NCBI RefSeq assembly: GCF_001884065.1
Contig: NZ_MACH01000080.1
Location: 41,756 to 105,755 of the forward strand
Length of the DNA: 64,000 nucleotides
From: Bacillus proteolyticus
GTDB lineage: Bacteria > Bacillota > Bacilli > Bacillales > Bacillaceae_G
Direction of reading: 5' to 3'
The position numbers were made by a program, and so were the translations under genes. The notes under the pieces were generated by a model. It had not been told where the DNA came from and ran no database searches. It saw only the letters and a program-made list of their open reading frames with translations. Positions 52,058 through 59,980 of the stretch are shown here, one piece after another. Numbering within the stretch: position 1 is the stretch's first letter; every line of letters begins with the position of its first letter.

Positions 52058-53254
52058 ATGGAGGTAAAGTCGATGATACGTATTTTGGCAATTGTAGCTT
52101 TTTTTGTTGGGCTAGATTCATTACTTGTGGCACCTTTATTACCAGCTATTACAGAAACAATCAGTATGCCTGATGGGAGTGGAGGACTTTTAATTACTAT
52201 TTATGCACTTTGTTATGGAATAACTGCACCTTTATTCGGACCAATGTCTGATAGAGTTGGAAGGAAACGTATGATCATAATGGGGTTTGTTATTTTCTCC
52301 ATTTCTACATTTTGTACCGGAATAGCTAGGGATTTTGAAATGCTTTTATTATTTCGTGGTCTAACAGGTTTATCCGGTGCAATGATCATGCCAAGTATAT
52401 TTGCATTAGTAGGAGATAAAGTTATATATGAGTCAAGGGGAAAAGCAATGGGAACGATTATGGGAGCAATGGTAGGTTCGACAGTCATCGGAGTACCTAT
52501 AGGAGCATTTTTATCTGAAGTAGGAAATTGGCAGTGGACATTTTATAGTATAGGACTATTAACTTTATTTATTACATTACTAGTTAATCAGCTATTAGAA
52601 AATGAAAAACCGAGAGATGAGGTGCGTGCTTCTATAACGAAGACGTTGATTGCATCGTTAAAAATGGTTTTAGTAAATGTATCAGTTTTATTTGCATTAT
52701 TAGCAACGTTCCTATGGACAATTGGATTACACGGAATGTTTTCATACATAGGTGTTTATTATGGAAATAACTTTGGACTTTCCGTTGGCGAGATAGGTAT
52801 TGTCATCTTTCTGGCGGGAATTGGTAGTGTGGCTGGAAATATTTTTGGTGGAAAGTTAGCTGATAAAGTAGGAAAGAGGAATGTTGTTTCCATTGCCAGT
52901 ATTGTAGCCTCAATTAGTGTAATGATATTCTCGCTTTCTATAGAAAATCTAGCAATTGCAATTACTGTACATATAATTTGGAGTTTATTTATTGGATTTG
53001 GCCAAGCATCATTAACGGCTTTAATTTCAGAATTAAAACCAGCTGTGCGAGGGACTGTGATGGCATTAAATAGTTCTGCCATGTATATTGGGATGACTAT
53101 TGCTTCTGGAGCAGCTTCACTTGCAGTAAGTAATGGATTGTCGTTTTCTTCTTTAGGAATTATGTGTGCAATTGCTATTTTACTAGTTCTTCCAATCGTA
53201 TATGCTTTAGTTAAAGAAAAGAAAACGTCTAATAAAAAGAAAATGACTATATAA
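52058..53254 (+). CDS. MFS drug-efflux transporter
   Basis: The 398-residue protein has 12 helices. The loop 2-3 motif GPMSDRVGRKRMIIMG (MFS motif A) and the later GGKLADKVGKRNVVS repeat, with the helix 5 motif GxxxGPxxG-like GSTVIGVPIGAFL (motif C), mark a proton-driven DHA1 exporter of the YfmO/Bcr type. ATG 52058 follows AAGGGGAG; another ATG at 52073 has GGAGGT before it and could be used instead. It is the likely target of the upstream MarR through two operators. Confidence 0.85.
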   Translation: MEVKSMIRILAIVAFFVGLDSLLVAPLLPAITETISMPDGSGGLLITIYALCYGITAPLFGPMSDRVGRKRMIIMGFVIFSISTFCTGIARDFEMLLLFRGLTGLSGAMIMPSIFALVGDKVIYESRGKAMGTIMGAMVGSTVIGVPIGAFLSEVGNWQWTFYSIGLLTLFITLLVNQLLENEKPRDEVRASITKTLIASLKMVLVNVSVLFALLATFLWTIGLHGMFSYIGVYYGNNFGLSVGEIGIVIFLAGIGSVAGNIFGGKLADKVGKRNVVSIASIVASISVMIFSLSIENLAIAITVHIIWSLFIGFGQASLTALISELKPAVRGTVMALNSSAMYIGMTIASGAASLAVSNGLSFSSLGIMCAIAILLVLPIVYALVKEKKTSNKKKMTI

Positions 53255-53271
53255 GTTAAATACTATCTCTA

Positions 53272-54144
53272 TTATATTTTTGTCTTTTTTAATAGTGTAA
53301 GAAACGATTGTAAAACGGGTGATATCCATCTAGATTTATGATAGATTACATGGCTTTGAATGACTGTTGGAGTTTCGATGGGCTGAAAACAGAGTTGCTC
53401 TTTTTGACAACTTTCCTGTACAACGATGTAAGGGAGAATGGAAATTCCTAACTCACACATCACAGATTGTTTAATGACTTCAACATTGGAAGTTTCGAAT
53501 GTTTTAGCGGGAATATTCCCACTTTGACGTAAAAAACGATCTACCATTGGTCTATAGCCGCAGCTTTGTTCAGTAAATATAAATTGAGTATTTTGTAATA
53601 AAAAGAGTGGATCAGTGTTTGAAGGGAAATGAGCAGGGAAAATCCATCCAAATGTTTCATTACATAAATTACACGTAATAAAATCATTATGCTCTATACT
53701 TTCTCCAATTATGAAGATAACATCGGTTTCTCCTTCATGTAGTTTTTTCAATGCTTGCTCATTGGTATTTGTCTCAAGTACGATATTTACTTTCGGATTT
53801 TCCTGTTTGTAAGTACGTAATAATTGTGGTAACCGATACACTGCCAATGATTCATTAGATGTAATAGTCAATGTTCCTTCTAAATGGTCACTGTTTTGAG
53901 GGATTTCTTGCGCTTTATCATAAATAGTAAGTAATTCTAATGCGTACGGATGAAATTGATGACCTGCTTTTGTAAGAAGTATTTTTTTTCCTAATCGATC
54001 GAATAGAGGAATGTTTAAATCGCTCTCTAATGATTTAATATGAGCTGTCACAGTAGATTGCGCATAACCTAATGCATGAGCAGCTTTAGAAAAGTTGCCA
54101 TATTTAACAATGGCACAAAATGTTTTAACATGTCTCATTTCCAT
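53272..54144 (-). CDS. LysR-family regulator
   Basis: The N-terminal helix-turn-helix reads FCAIVKYGNFSKAAHALGYAQSTVTAHIKSLE. The periplasmic-binding-like effector domain covers residues 90-290. ATG 54144 is preceded by AAAGGGGT; eight upstream codons are rejected. It is divergent from asd, 129 bases away, which is the likely target. The effector is unknown. It converges on the MFS gene with no clear terminator between. Confidence 0.85.
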   Translation of the reverse strand: MEMRHVKTFCAIVKYGNFSKAAHALGYAQSTVTAHIKSLESDLNIPLFDRLGKKILLTKAGHQFHPYALELLTIYDKAQEIPQNSDHLEGTLTITSNESLAVYRLPQLLRTYKQENPKVNIVLETNTNEQALKKLHEGETDVIFIIGESIEHNDFITCNLCNETFGWIFPAHFPSNTDPLFLLQNTQFIFTEQSCGYRPMVDRFLRQSGNIPAKTFETSNVEVIKQSVMCELGISILPYIVVQESCQKEQLCFQPIETPTVIQSHVIYHKSRWISPVLQSFLTLLKKTKI

Positions 54145-54273
54145 AAGTGATACCCCTTTTATTATCATGATTTGTGAATGATTATATCATGTATTTCAAT
54201 TTTTCAAATCATTAAATTTCTTTTAAAATTAAGTTGTGGAGAAATTTATTCAAGTGAAATTGGAGGAGAAAAA

Positions 54274-55317
54274 ATGAGTGAAAAGAGCTACCATGTAGCT
54301 GTAGTTGGGGCTACAGGTGCAGTAGGACAAAAAATTATTGCATTGTTAGATAGAGAAACGAAATTTAATATAGAAGAAATTACATTACTCTCGTCAAAAC
54401 GATCTGCTGGTAAGGCAGTAAAATTTAAAGGAAGGGAGATTAAAATACAAGAGGCAAAATCAACTAGTTTTGAAGGTGTAGACATTGCATTTTTTAGTGC
54501 TGGAGGAGAAGTTTCTAGACAATATGTAAATCATGCAGTTTCTAGTGGTGCAATCGTAATTGACAACACAAGTGAATACAGAATGGCACACGATGTACCA
54601 CTCGTCGTTCCAGAAGTAAATGCACATACTTTAAGGAAACATAAAGGGATCATTGCAGTTCCGAATTGCTCAGCACTACAGATGGTAACAGCACTTCAGC
54701 CAATTCGAAAATCATTTGGTTTAGAACGAATTATTGTTTCAACGTATCAAGCCGTATCAGGTTCAGGAATTCATGCGATTCATGAATTAAAAGAACAGGC
54801 TAAGTCAATGCTTACAGGTGAAGAAGTGAAGAGTACTATATTACCAGCGAAAAAAGATAAAAAACATTATCCAATTGCATTTAATGTATTGCCGCAAGTG
54901 GATATATTTACAGACAACGATTTCACATTCGAAGAAGTAAAGATGATTCAAGAGACGAAGAAAATTTTAGAAGATCCAAATCTGAAAATGGCAGCTACTT
55001 GCGTTAGAGTTCCAGTTGTATCGGGGCATTCTGAATCGGTTTATATTGAACTTGAAAAAGAAGCTACCGTTGCAGAAATTAAAGAAGTACTACTGAATGC
55101 ACCAGGTGTTATTTTACAAGATAATCCTAGTGAACAAATTTATCCAACGCCACTATATGCAGAGGGTAAAAGAGATACATTTGTAGGTAGAATACGCAAA
55201 GATCCGGATATGCCAAAAGGATTCCATCTTTGGATTGTTTCTGATAATTTATTAAAAGGTGCGGCTTGGAACTCAGTTCAAATTGCAGAGACATTGGTGG
55301 AAAAGGGGATTATTTAG
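54274..55317 (+). CDS. asd: Aspartate-semialdehyde dehydrogenase
   Basis: The enzyme reduces aspartyl phosphate to aspartate semialdehyde in the lysine, threonine, methionine and diaminopimelate pathway. The NADP motif VAVVGATGAVGQK starts the protein. The active-site Cys is in AVPNCSALQMVTAL, and the catalytic His lies in VPVVSGHSESVYIEL. The 347 residues fit. GGAGGAGAAAAA precedes ATG, and 32 upstream codons in the frame are dropped. It lacks the usual dapG/dapA/lysC neighbours, and with a divergent LysR it is probably a second, regulated copy. Confidence 0.9.
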   Translation: MSEKSYHVAVVGATGAVGQKIIALLDRETKFNIEEITLLSSKRSAGKAVKFKGREIKIQEAKSTSFEGVDIAFFSAGGEVSRQYVNHAVSSGAIVIDNTSEYRMAHDVPLVVPEVNAHTLRKHKGIIAVPNCSALQMVTALQPIRKSFGLERIIVSTYQAVSGSGIHAIHELKEQAKSMLTGEEVKSTILPAKKDKKHYPIAFNVLPQVDIFTDNDFTFEEVKMIQETKKILEDPNLKMAATCVRVPVVSGHSESVYIELEKEATVAEIKEVLLNAPGVILQDNPSEQIYPTPLYAEGKRDTFVGRIRKDPDMPKGFHLWIVSDNLLKGAAWNSVQIAETLVEKGII

Positions 55318-55341
55318 TATAAATTTATATAAACATTGAAA

Positions 55342-55411
55342 ATAGGAGAATATATGGGAAACCGTTAATTATAATGGTTTCCCATTTTTTACTTAATGAG
55401 TATTCTCCTAT
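55342..55411 (+). terminator. Nested inverted repeats after asd
   Basis: An inner terminator stem (ATGGGAAACC with GGTTTCCCAT, then TTTTT) lies within an outer pair, ATAGGAGAATA and TATTCTCCTAT. The whole can fold into one long stem and may stop both asd and the convergent gene. Confidence 0.8.
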
Positions 55412-55423
55412 CTTCAATTTGAA

Positions 55424-55448
55424 TTTAATTTAATTTAATTTAATTTAA
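55424..55448. repeat. Five tandem TTTAA units
   Basis: TTTAA is repeated five times without a break. The stop codon of the minus-strand gene at 55440 lies inside the array, so slippage would change its C-terminus. Confidence 0.7.
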
Positions 55449-55871
55449 GTTAGTTTTTATAGTGTTTTTATAGATATCAATTTTATTTGCAGAGAATTTT
55501 AAAAATCTAGGCTCTCCATTAATTGTGAGATAAATATTAATTGAGATTGGCATCTCAACCTTTTTTACTACATCTTCTATAGCAATATACTCATTTTCTT
55601 TTTGGTTATAAAAAACAACGGAACTAATTAAGACCGCGTTATTTTCAATATCAATACTACACATCATAGGGAATTTCTCATCATTATGTATTATTAATTC
55701 GCCCAGTACTATTGAACCGTTTAATTCTTCTGTGAAATTAATAGTTTCAACTGGTTTTACCCACGTTTCATCGCACTCTTCGTATTCCTCTTCATCTATT
55801 GCCCATTCCCATATTGGGTTTTGTTTTAAGTCTTCAATGGTTAATTCGTCAACGGGTTTGCTTTTACTCAT
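55440..55871 (-). CDS. Hypothetical acidic protein
   Basis: The 143-residue soluble protein starts SKSKPVDELTIEDLKQNPIW and continues EWAIDEEEYEECDETWVKPV, then beta-rich segments. The motif NPIWEWAIDEE with DETWVKP is shared by small Bacillus proteins often found near immunity genes; I cannot name the family. A ribosome site AGAGGAAAGTA precedes ATG. Its start overlaps the end of an upstream gene fragment. Confidence 0.6.
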   Translation of the reverse strand: MSKSKPVDELTIEDLKQNPIWEWAIDEEEYEECDETWVKPVETINFTEELNGSIVLGELIIHNDEKFPMMCSIDIENNAVLISSVVFYNQKENEYIAIEDVVKKVEMPISINIYLTINGEPRFLKFSANKIDIYKNTIKTNLN

Positions 55872-56040
55872 AAGTACTTTCCTCTCTTAACATAATAAAT
55901 GGATGATTAAAAAATATTCTTTCATTAACTGAACAATATGGCCATTTGCATCCATTTGAAATACAAGTTTTCGCATTTTCATAATCAGTTGAACGCCAAT
56001 AAACAGGTTCAATGTAGAGTTTATTCCATTTGATATTATT
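55864..56040 (-). pseudogene. C-terminal fragment of an unrecognised gene
   Basis: A 58-residue frame without a start codon reads KLYIEPVYWRSTDYENAKTC and ISNGCKWPYCSVNERIFFNH before ending STYE and TAA. The stop overlaps the ATG of the next gene, as in an operon. Composition and Cys pattern look like genuine protein; a stop upstream at 56041 cuts it. The rest of 56041-56263 holds no gene. Confidence 0.4.
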
Positions 56041-56263
56041 TTAACTAGTTCCGAAATACTGTACTCATCCTAATAATTTTCCGACCGTTTGTTCTTATAG
56101 TAATTTTTACAATGTTTTGAGTAGGTATCAAATAGTTATTAACTGACCTGATTGAAAAGAAAAAAGGATTGTTAATGTAAGTGGAAAAGAGCGGAAAACA
56201 TCAAGAATGAACAAAAGGATTTCGGTATGATATGGATATATTCAATGTGAGGGGGAATTTAAG

Positions 56264-57388
56264 GTGTATCAAATAAAGGGGTATTTTTCGTCACTAAAAG
56301 GAAATTATTATGAAATTGGTAAGCGACAAGGAGAATTCGTAAAGAAACATCCGTATCTCATTCCACAATTTATACAGCAAGAAAATTTTATATCAGATAA
56401 CCACTGGACAGAATCTAGAAATGTATTAAATCAATATTGTTCAGGAATTAATGAAGAAATTGAAGGGTTTTGCGAAGTGTTAAAAATTCCGTCTAGAAAT
56501 ATGATGTATTATTATCAAACGCTATTAAAGGCAGGTTGTAGTCATTGTGCAGTATTACCACAAAAGACGGATTCAGAGCATACGTATGTATTAAGAAATT
56601 ATGATTTATCACCAAAAATAGATGATATGCGTTTTTGCTCGACGCATGTTGAAGGTGCGTATACACATAGTGGCTTTTCTACTCAATATTTTGGCCGAAC
56701 AGAAGGAGTTAACGAGCATGGATTATCTGTTACATTTTCAGCATGTGGGCAACCAGTAGGGAATATTGAAGGTTTAAGAAAGCCAATGGTAAGTGGTTTA
56801 CAATGTTTTGCGGTAATTCGAGTATTATTGGAGAAATGCAAAAATGTACAGGAGGCTAAGTCACTAATAGACGAAATGCCAATTGCAAGTAATATTAATA
56901 TTATTGTAGCTGATCCTTTAAATGCAGCACATATTGAAATATTTGACGGGCATAAATCCATAACAACAATTGAAGATAATAATCATGCTTTTATTGTATC
57001 TACGAATCATGCGGTTAGTTCATCCATTAAAAAGTTAAATAATAGAAGGCTAGAACAGTCTACTAAGAGATATCAAATATTACAAGACTATTTAAATCAA
57101 GGTGAACAAATTAGCAAAGATTCTTTAAAAAGTTTGGTAGAATGTGAATATCCAAAAGGGCTAACAGTACATAATTATGAAGAGTGGTTCGGGACTTTGC
57201 ATTCTGTATTATTTGATTTAAAGGATCGTACATTGAATATTTGCTTCGGGTCGCCACTTTTGAACGAGTGGTACTCATTGAGAGTTGGAGAAAGCCTTCC
57301 GTTTTCTGAGGTGAATGTGAACTTTAAAAATAGTAAATATACTGATTTTTGGAGAGAAGACAAAAATGAATGGATTCCTAAAGATTAA
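56264..57388 (+). CDS. C45-family autoproteolytic acyltransferase/hydrolase
   Basis: The 374-residue Ntn-hydrolase resembles acyl-CoA:6-aminopenicillanate acyltransferase. The nucleophile Cys lies in LLKAGCSHCAVL (about residue 102), where self-cleavage would free it. RNYDLSPK and GVNEHGLSVTFSACG follow, and the C-terminal GTLHSVLFDLKDRTL is typical. Bacterial members act on amides or peptides of unknown type. GTG 56264 follows GAGGGGGA. Cytoplasmic. Confidence 0.78.
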   Translation: MYQIKGYFSSLKGNYYEIGKRQGEFVKKHPYLIPQFIQQENFISDNHWTESRNVLNQYCSGINEEIEGFCEVLKIPSRNMMYYYQTLLKAGCSHCAVLPQKTDSEHTYVLRNYDLSPKIDDMRFCSTHVEGAYTHSGFSTQYFGRTEGVNEHGLSVTFSACGQPVGNIEGLRKPMVSGLQCFAVIRVLLEKCKNVQEAKSLIDEMPIASNINIIVADPLNAAHIEIFDGHKSITTIEDNNHAFIVSTNHAVSSSIKKLNNRRLEQSTKRYQILQDYLNQGEQISKDSLKSLVECEYPKGLTVHNYEEWFGTLHSVLFDLKDRTLNICFGSPLLNEWYSLRVGESLPFSEVNVNFKNSKYTDFWREDKNEWIPKD

Positions 57389-57441
57389 AAAGGAATAAAA
57401 TGGTAAAATTAAGGGGTGGAAATAGATAGGAGGGATTGACT

Positions 57442-57705
57442 TTGCTACAAGTTATGTTAGCAATTGTTTTTATCTTTTTTTTAGTCGTTTCGATGTATAT
57501 AACTTATCAAAAAAGAAAAAAAGCAGGGATAAAAGGATTAAAAAGTTCATTAACTTCTATTTGTTGCTTTTTAATTGCAATCTTAAATTTGTTTGCATAT
57601 TGGCTTCATTTTGGCGGTATTTTTACTTGGCTAGTCTCAATAGTATTGTTGCTAGTGGGGGCGTATTTTACAAAATATATTCCAATCTCAAAAAAGGTGC
57701 ACTAA
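57442..57705 (+). CDS. Small membrane protein
   Basis: The 87-residue protein has three hydrophobic helices (MLAIVFIFFLVVSMYITYQ, LTSICCFLIAILNLFAYWLH, GIFTWLVSIVLLLVGAYF) with basic ends. TTG 57442 is seven bases after TAGGAGGGA; a TTG six bases earlier is less well spaced. No family is recognised. Confidence 0.6.
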   Translation: MLQVMLAIVFIFFLVVSMYITYQKRKKAGIKGLKSSLTSICCFLIAILNLFAYWLHFGGIFTWLVSIVLLLVGAYFTKYIPISKKVH

Positions 57706-57834
57706 AATTATATGAGTTTATATGTAATGTTTTATTTCAATGAGCTATAGATGCCTTTAAATCAATACTTTTGAGCATTTCGATATGTGTTTGCAAACAT
57801 TTTGTAAATACATATCAAAATATACTCTTCGCGA

Positions 57835-58221
57835 ATGCTTTCGCTGCATCTTCTTGCATATTGGGTAAGACATGAGGATATACTCTTAAAGTTAAAGAGA
57901 TATCAAATGCCGATGACAGAATTCATGAAGTTTGTAAAGTGCGAGAACGAAGGTGTTTTTGACATCAAGCAGATGTACAGCGCGGAAAAAGCTTTCAAGA
58001 AAATGGAGAACCACCGAAATCTACATTTTGCTTACATGGGTATGCGAGTAAATGTAGCTGGCAAGTGGGGTACGATTGTTGGAAAATGGAAGACTAATTT
58101 TTTCGTTTTGTTCGATGGGGAAATAGAAGCGTACAACTGCCACCCTTATTGGGAAATTGCTTACTTCGATGAAGAGGGCAATGTGGTCCATAGCTGTCAA
58201 AAGGGAGAGTATGCGATATAA
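57835..58221 (+). CDS. Hypothetical protein, possibly phage- or plasmid-derived
   Basis: The frame encodes 128 residues; the part from about 57907 (MPMTEFMKFVKCENEG) looks most protein-like. It ends in a compact domain MGMRVNVAGKWGTIVGKWKT and FVLFDGEIEAYNCHPYWEIA, which resembles small mobile-element proteins. The base composition is higher in G+C than the neighbours. No good ribosome site precedes any start, so the N-terminus is uncertain and the gene may be a fragment. Confidence 0.45.
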   Translation: MLSLHLLAYWVRHEDILLKLKRYQMPMTEFMKFVKCENEGVFDIKQMYSAEKAFKKMENHRNLHFAYMGMRVNVAGKWGTIVGKWKTNFFVLFDGEIEAYNCHPYWEIAYFDEEGNVVHSCQKGEYAI

Positions 58222-58223
58222 GT

Positions 58224-58258
58224 AAAAAAAGGACGAGCAGTCGTACCTACTGTCCTTT
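58224..58258 (+). terminator. Terminator-like hairpin
   Basis: AAAGGAC pairs with GTCCTTT around a GC-containing loop that can itself pair in part (AGCAGT with ACTG). It follows the stop of the gene at 57835. Confidence 0.55.
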
Positions 58259-58445
58259 ATAGGAGAAAAATTATTCTGGACTAGAACTACGAATAACCAG
58301 AAAACGTGCTTTTAACCAGTGTTGTCAAAGATGTAATAATCTATGCAACAAAAAAGCTTAGTCGGAATTCAAAACACCAAAATGGTTTGCATTGGTAAAC
58401 AGGCTCAAAAGTAGTATATGCAAAATGAAAAATTCCATACAAAAA

Positions 58446-58470
58446 GCAGACAACAATTTTGGTTGTCTGC
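58446..58470. terminator. Hairpin in a gene-free stretch
   Basis: GCAGACAAC pairs exactly with GTTGTCTGC around AATTTTG. The stretch 58259-58793 has this and further stems but no convincing gene. Confidence 0.5.
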
Positions 58471-58721
58471 CAGTGAGTCGAATGAGTTAGCTAATTGTGA
58501 TAAATTGCTTTCCCATTACAAGAAGAGTGAAGCTGCTAGTTCAAACAGCTTGTAGGTAGTCTTTTCGATATTTTAAAAAATATACAGAGAAAGCAGATAA
58601 GTGACGTATCTACCTGCTTCTGCTGTAAAAAAAGAAAGAAGTATTAGCCGTGGGTACGGCGGCTTGAGAATAGTATGTATTGGTTTTGAAAAAATATTTA
58701 AGGAGTGAAGGGAAATGGGAT

Positions 58722-58785
58722 GGGTACGAAGCTATTCACTCGAACAGCTTCGTACCCGTCACAGTCGTTATCCTATTGTGACGGG
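58722..58785. repeat. Two overlapping strong hairpins
   Basis: GGGTACGAAGCT pairs with AGCTTCGTACCC (58722-58756). Its last bases begin a second stem, CCCGTCACA with TGTGACGGG (58754-58785). The two stems compete for CCC, so only one can form fully at a time. They lie just after the end of the minus-strand gene at 58794. Confidence 0.65.
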
Positions 58786-58793
58786 TATCTGAC

Positions 58794-59117
58794 TTATATT
58801 ATTGAGGGAACGGGACGGAAGGATGCCACGGTATTGTTGCAGGAATCCAGACGGACCTGCGTGCTTACCCCAGCATTCGTGAGTTGCGTCACGGCATTCA
58901 AGATAGCAGATCTTCTGCCAGACTCGACGGCTACGTTATAGTTCACGACTAGGGGGCGAACTGGGTCCTGATGGGGAAAGCGATTGAGAATTGCTTGATG
59001 ATAGGTTGTTCTTAACGTGACGTTCGCTGTCAACGTGAATCCTTCTATAGTAATGCCAGTCAGCGTTGTCCCGTTAAATGAGGTGAGTTTGACTGTAAGC
59101 ATGTAACGGTTTTGCAT
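58794..59117 (-). CDS. Hypothetical G+C-rich protein
   Basis: The 107-residue protein starts MQNRYMLTVKLTSFNGTTLT and contains GITIEGFTLTANVTLRTTYH and VVNYNVAVESGRRSAILNAV. It is rich in Thr, Val and Asn with beta-type alternation. AAAGGAAAAA lies before ATG. The gene is near 50 percent G+C, clearly above its neighbours, which suggests transfer. No family is recognised. A hairpin pair follows its stop. Confidence 0.55.
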   Translation of the reverse strand: MQNRYMLTVKLTSFNGTTLTGITIEGFTLTANVTLRTTYHQAILNRFPHQDPVRPLVVNYNVAVESGRRSAILNAVTQLTNAGVSTQVRLDSCNNTVASFRPVPSII

Positions 59118-59366
59118 ATTTATTTTTCCTTTATTATTAGACTCAATTTATTTTATGCTTGTCTAACAATTTAGTGTAGACACTTGCATCATAATAAGTT
59201 GAAAGATATATAAGATTATATTTTGATAAGGCGTGGGGATTAAAAGAAGGCAGTTGAACAAAAACGCTATTTGAATAAAAGCTAGTGGACTAGTTTTTAA
59301 CACTCACTGAAATTAATACTCATAATATACTTTGTAATAACTTATATGGAAGTGAGTTGAATACTA

Positions 59367-59618
59367 ATGTTTTATTCATATTTTGATACTCGAGATAGAA
59401 TGCGTCCGTATGGTACGGCGGGTATTACGTATAGCGGAGCACAAAGTACAATTCAAGCTGTTCAACAAGCGTTACAAGCACAGCAGCAAATGCAACAAAT
59501 ACAGCAAGGCATACAACCGTACTATTCATCTATGGAGTATTATTATCCAATGCATCATATTACACCATACGGAATTTCTGTTTCAACAATTCCATATGGA
59601 ACTGTATACAATTTATAA
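59367..59618 (+). CDS. Small Gln/Tyr-rich protein, possibly spore-coat related
   Basis: The 83-residue protein has a central glutamine-rich helix (QAVQQALQAQQQMQQIQQGI) and tyrosine-rich ends (YYSSMEYYYPMHH). Such composition is common in Bacillus coat and exosporium proteins, but this is an inference. GGAAGTGAG lies well upstream of ATG 59367. A hairpin terminator follows. Confidence 0.55.
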   Translation: MFYSYFDTRDRMRPYGTAGITYSGAQSTIQAVQQALQAQQQMQQIQQGIQPYYSSMEYYYPMHHITPYGISVSTIPYGTVYNL

Positions 59619-59650
59619 AAATATGCGGGGGAATAAATTTGAGTATTTAT

Positions 59651-59681
59651 ATAAGGGCGCAAGTACAGAGCGCCCTTATAA
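59651..59681 (+). terminator. Terminator-like hairpin
   Basis: ATAAGGGCGC pairs exactly with GCGCCCTTAT around a 9-base loop. T residues are lacking, so efficiency is uncertain. The following 59682-59980 has two more small stems (59775-59796 and 59894-59917) and no gene. Confidence 0.6.
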
Positions 59682-59940
59682 GAAATGATTCGTATCTGAT
59701 GAATTAATATTCAATTAAATGTGTAATTAAGATTAATATAAAAATTTTATTTTTTATGTATTTGAAACACGAAAAGAGCACTTAATAAAGTGCTCTCATG
59801 ACGAGATCATTCACTCAAAAGAAAGGAATACACCATATCATACGAAAATATTTTGAAATGCTCTTGGATAAATTAATTATTATTTGTAAAAAAAGCAGCT
59901 AGCAAAAGCTAACTGCTCGGATATGATTGGAATTAATGGA

Positions 59941-59975
59941 AGAACAGAGAAATATGATTAGTGTCTCTCTGTTCT
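59941..59975. terminator. Hairpin at the 3' end of the collagen/YVTN gene
   Basis: AGAACAGAGA pairs exactly with TCTCTGTTCT around a 15-base loop, just past the stop of the minus-strand gene at 59981. Confidence 0.6.
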
Positions 59976-59980
59976 TTATA

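Noticed and set aside
58705-58941. 78-codon plus-strand frame with AAGGAG upstream
   Set aside because: Most of it is antisense to the better supported gene at 58794-59117, and its start covers a hairpin.
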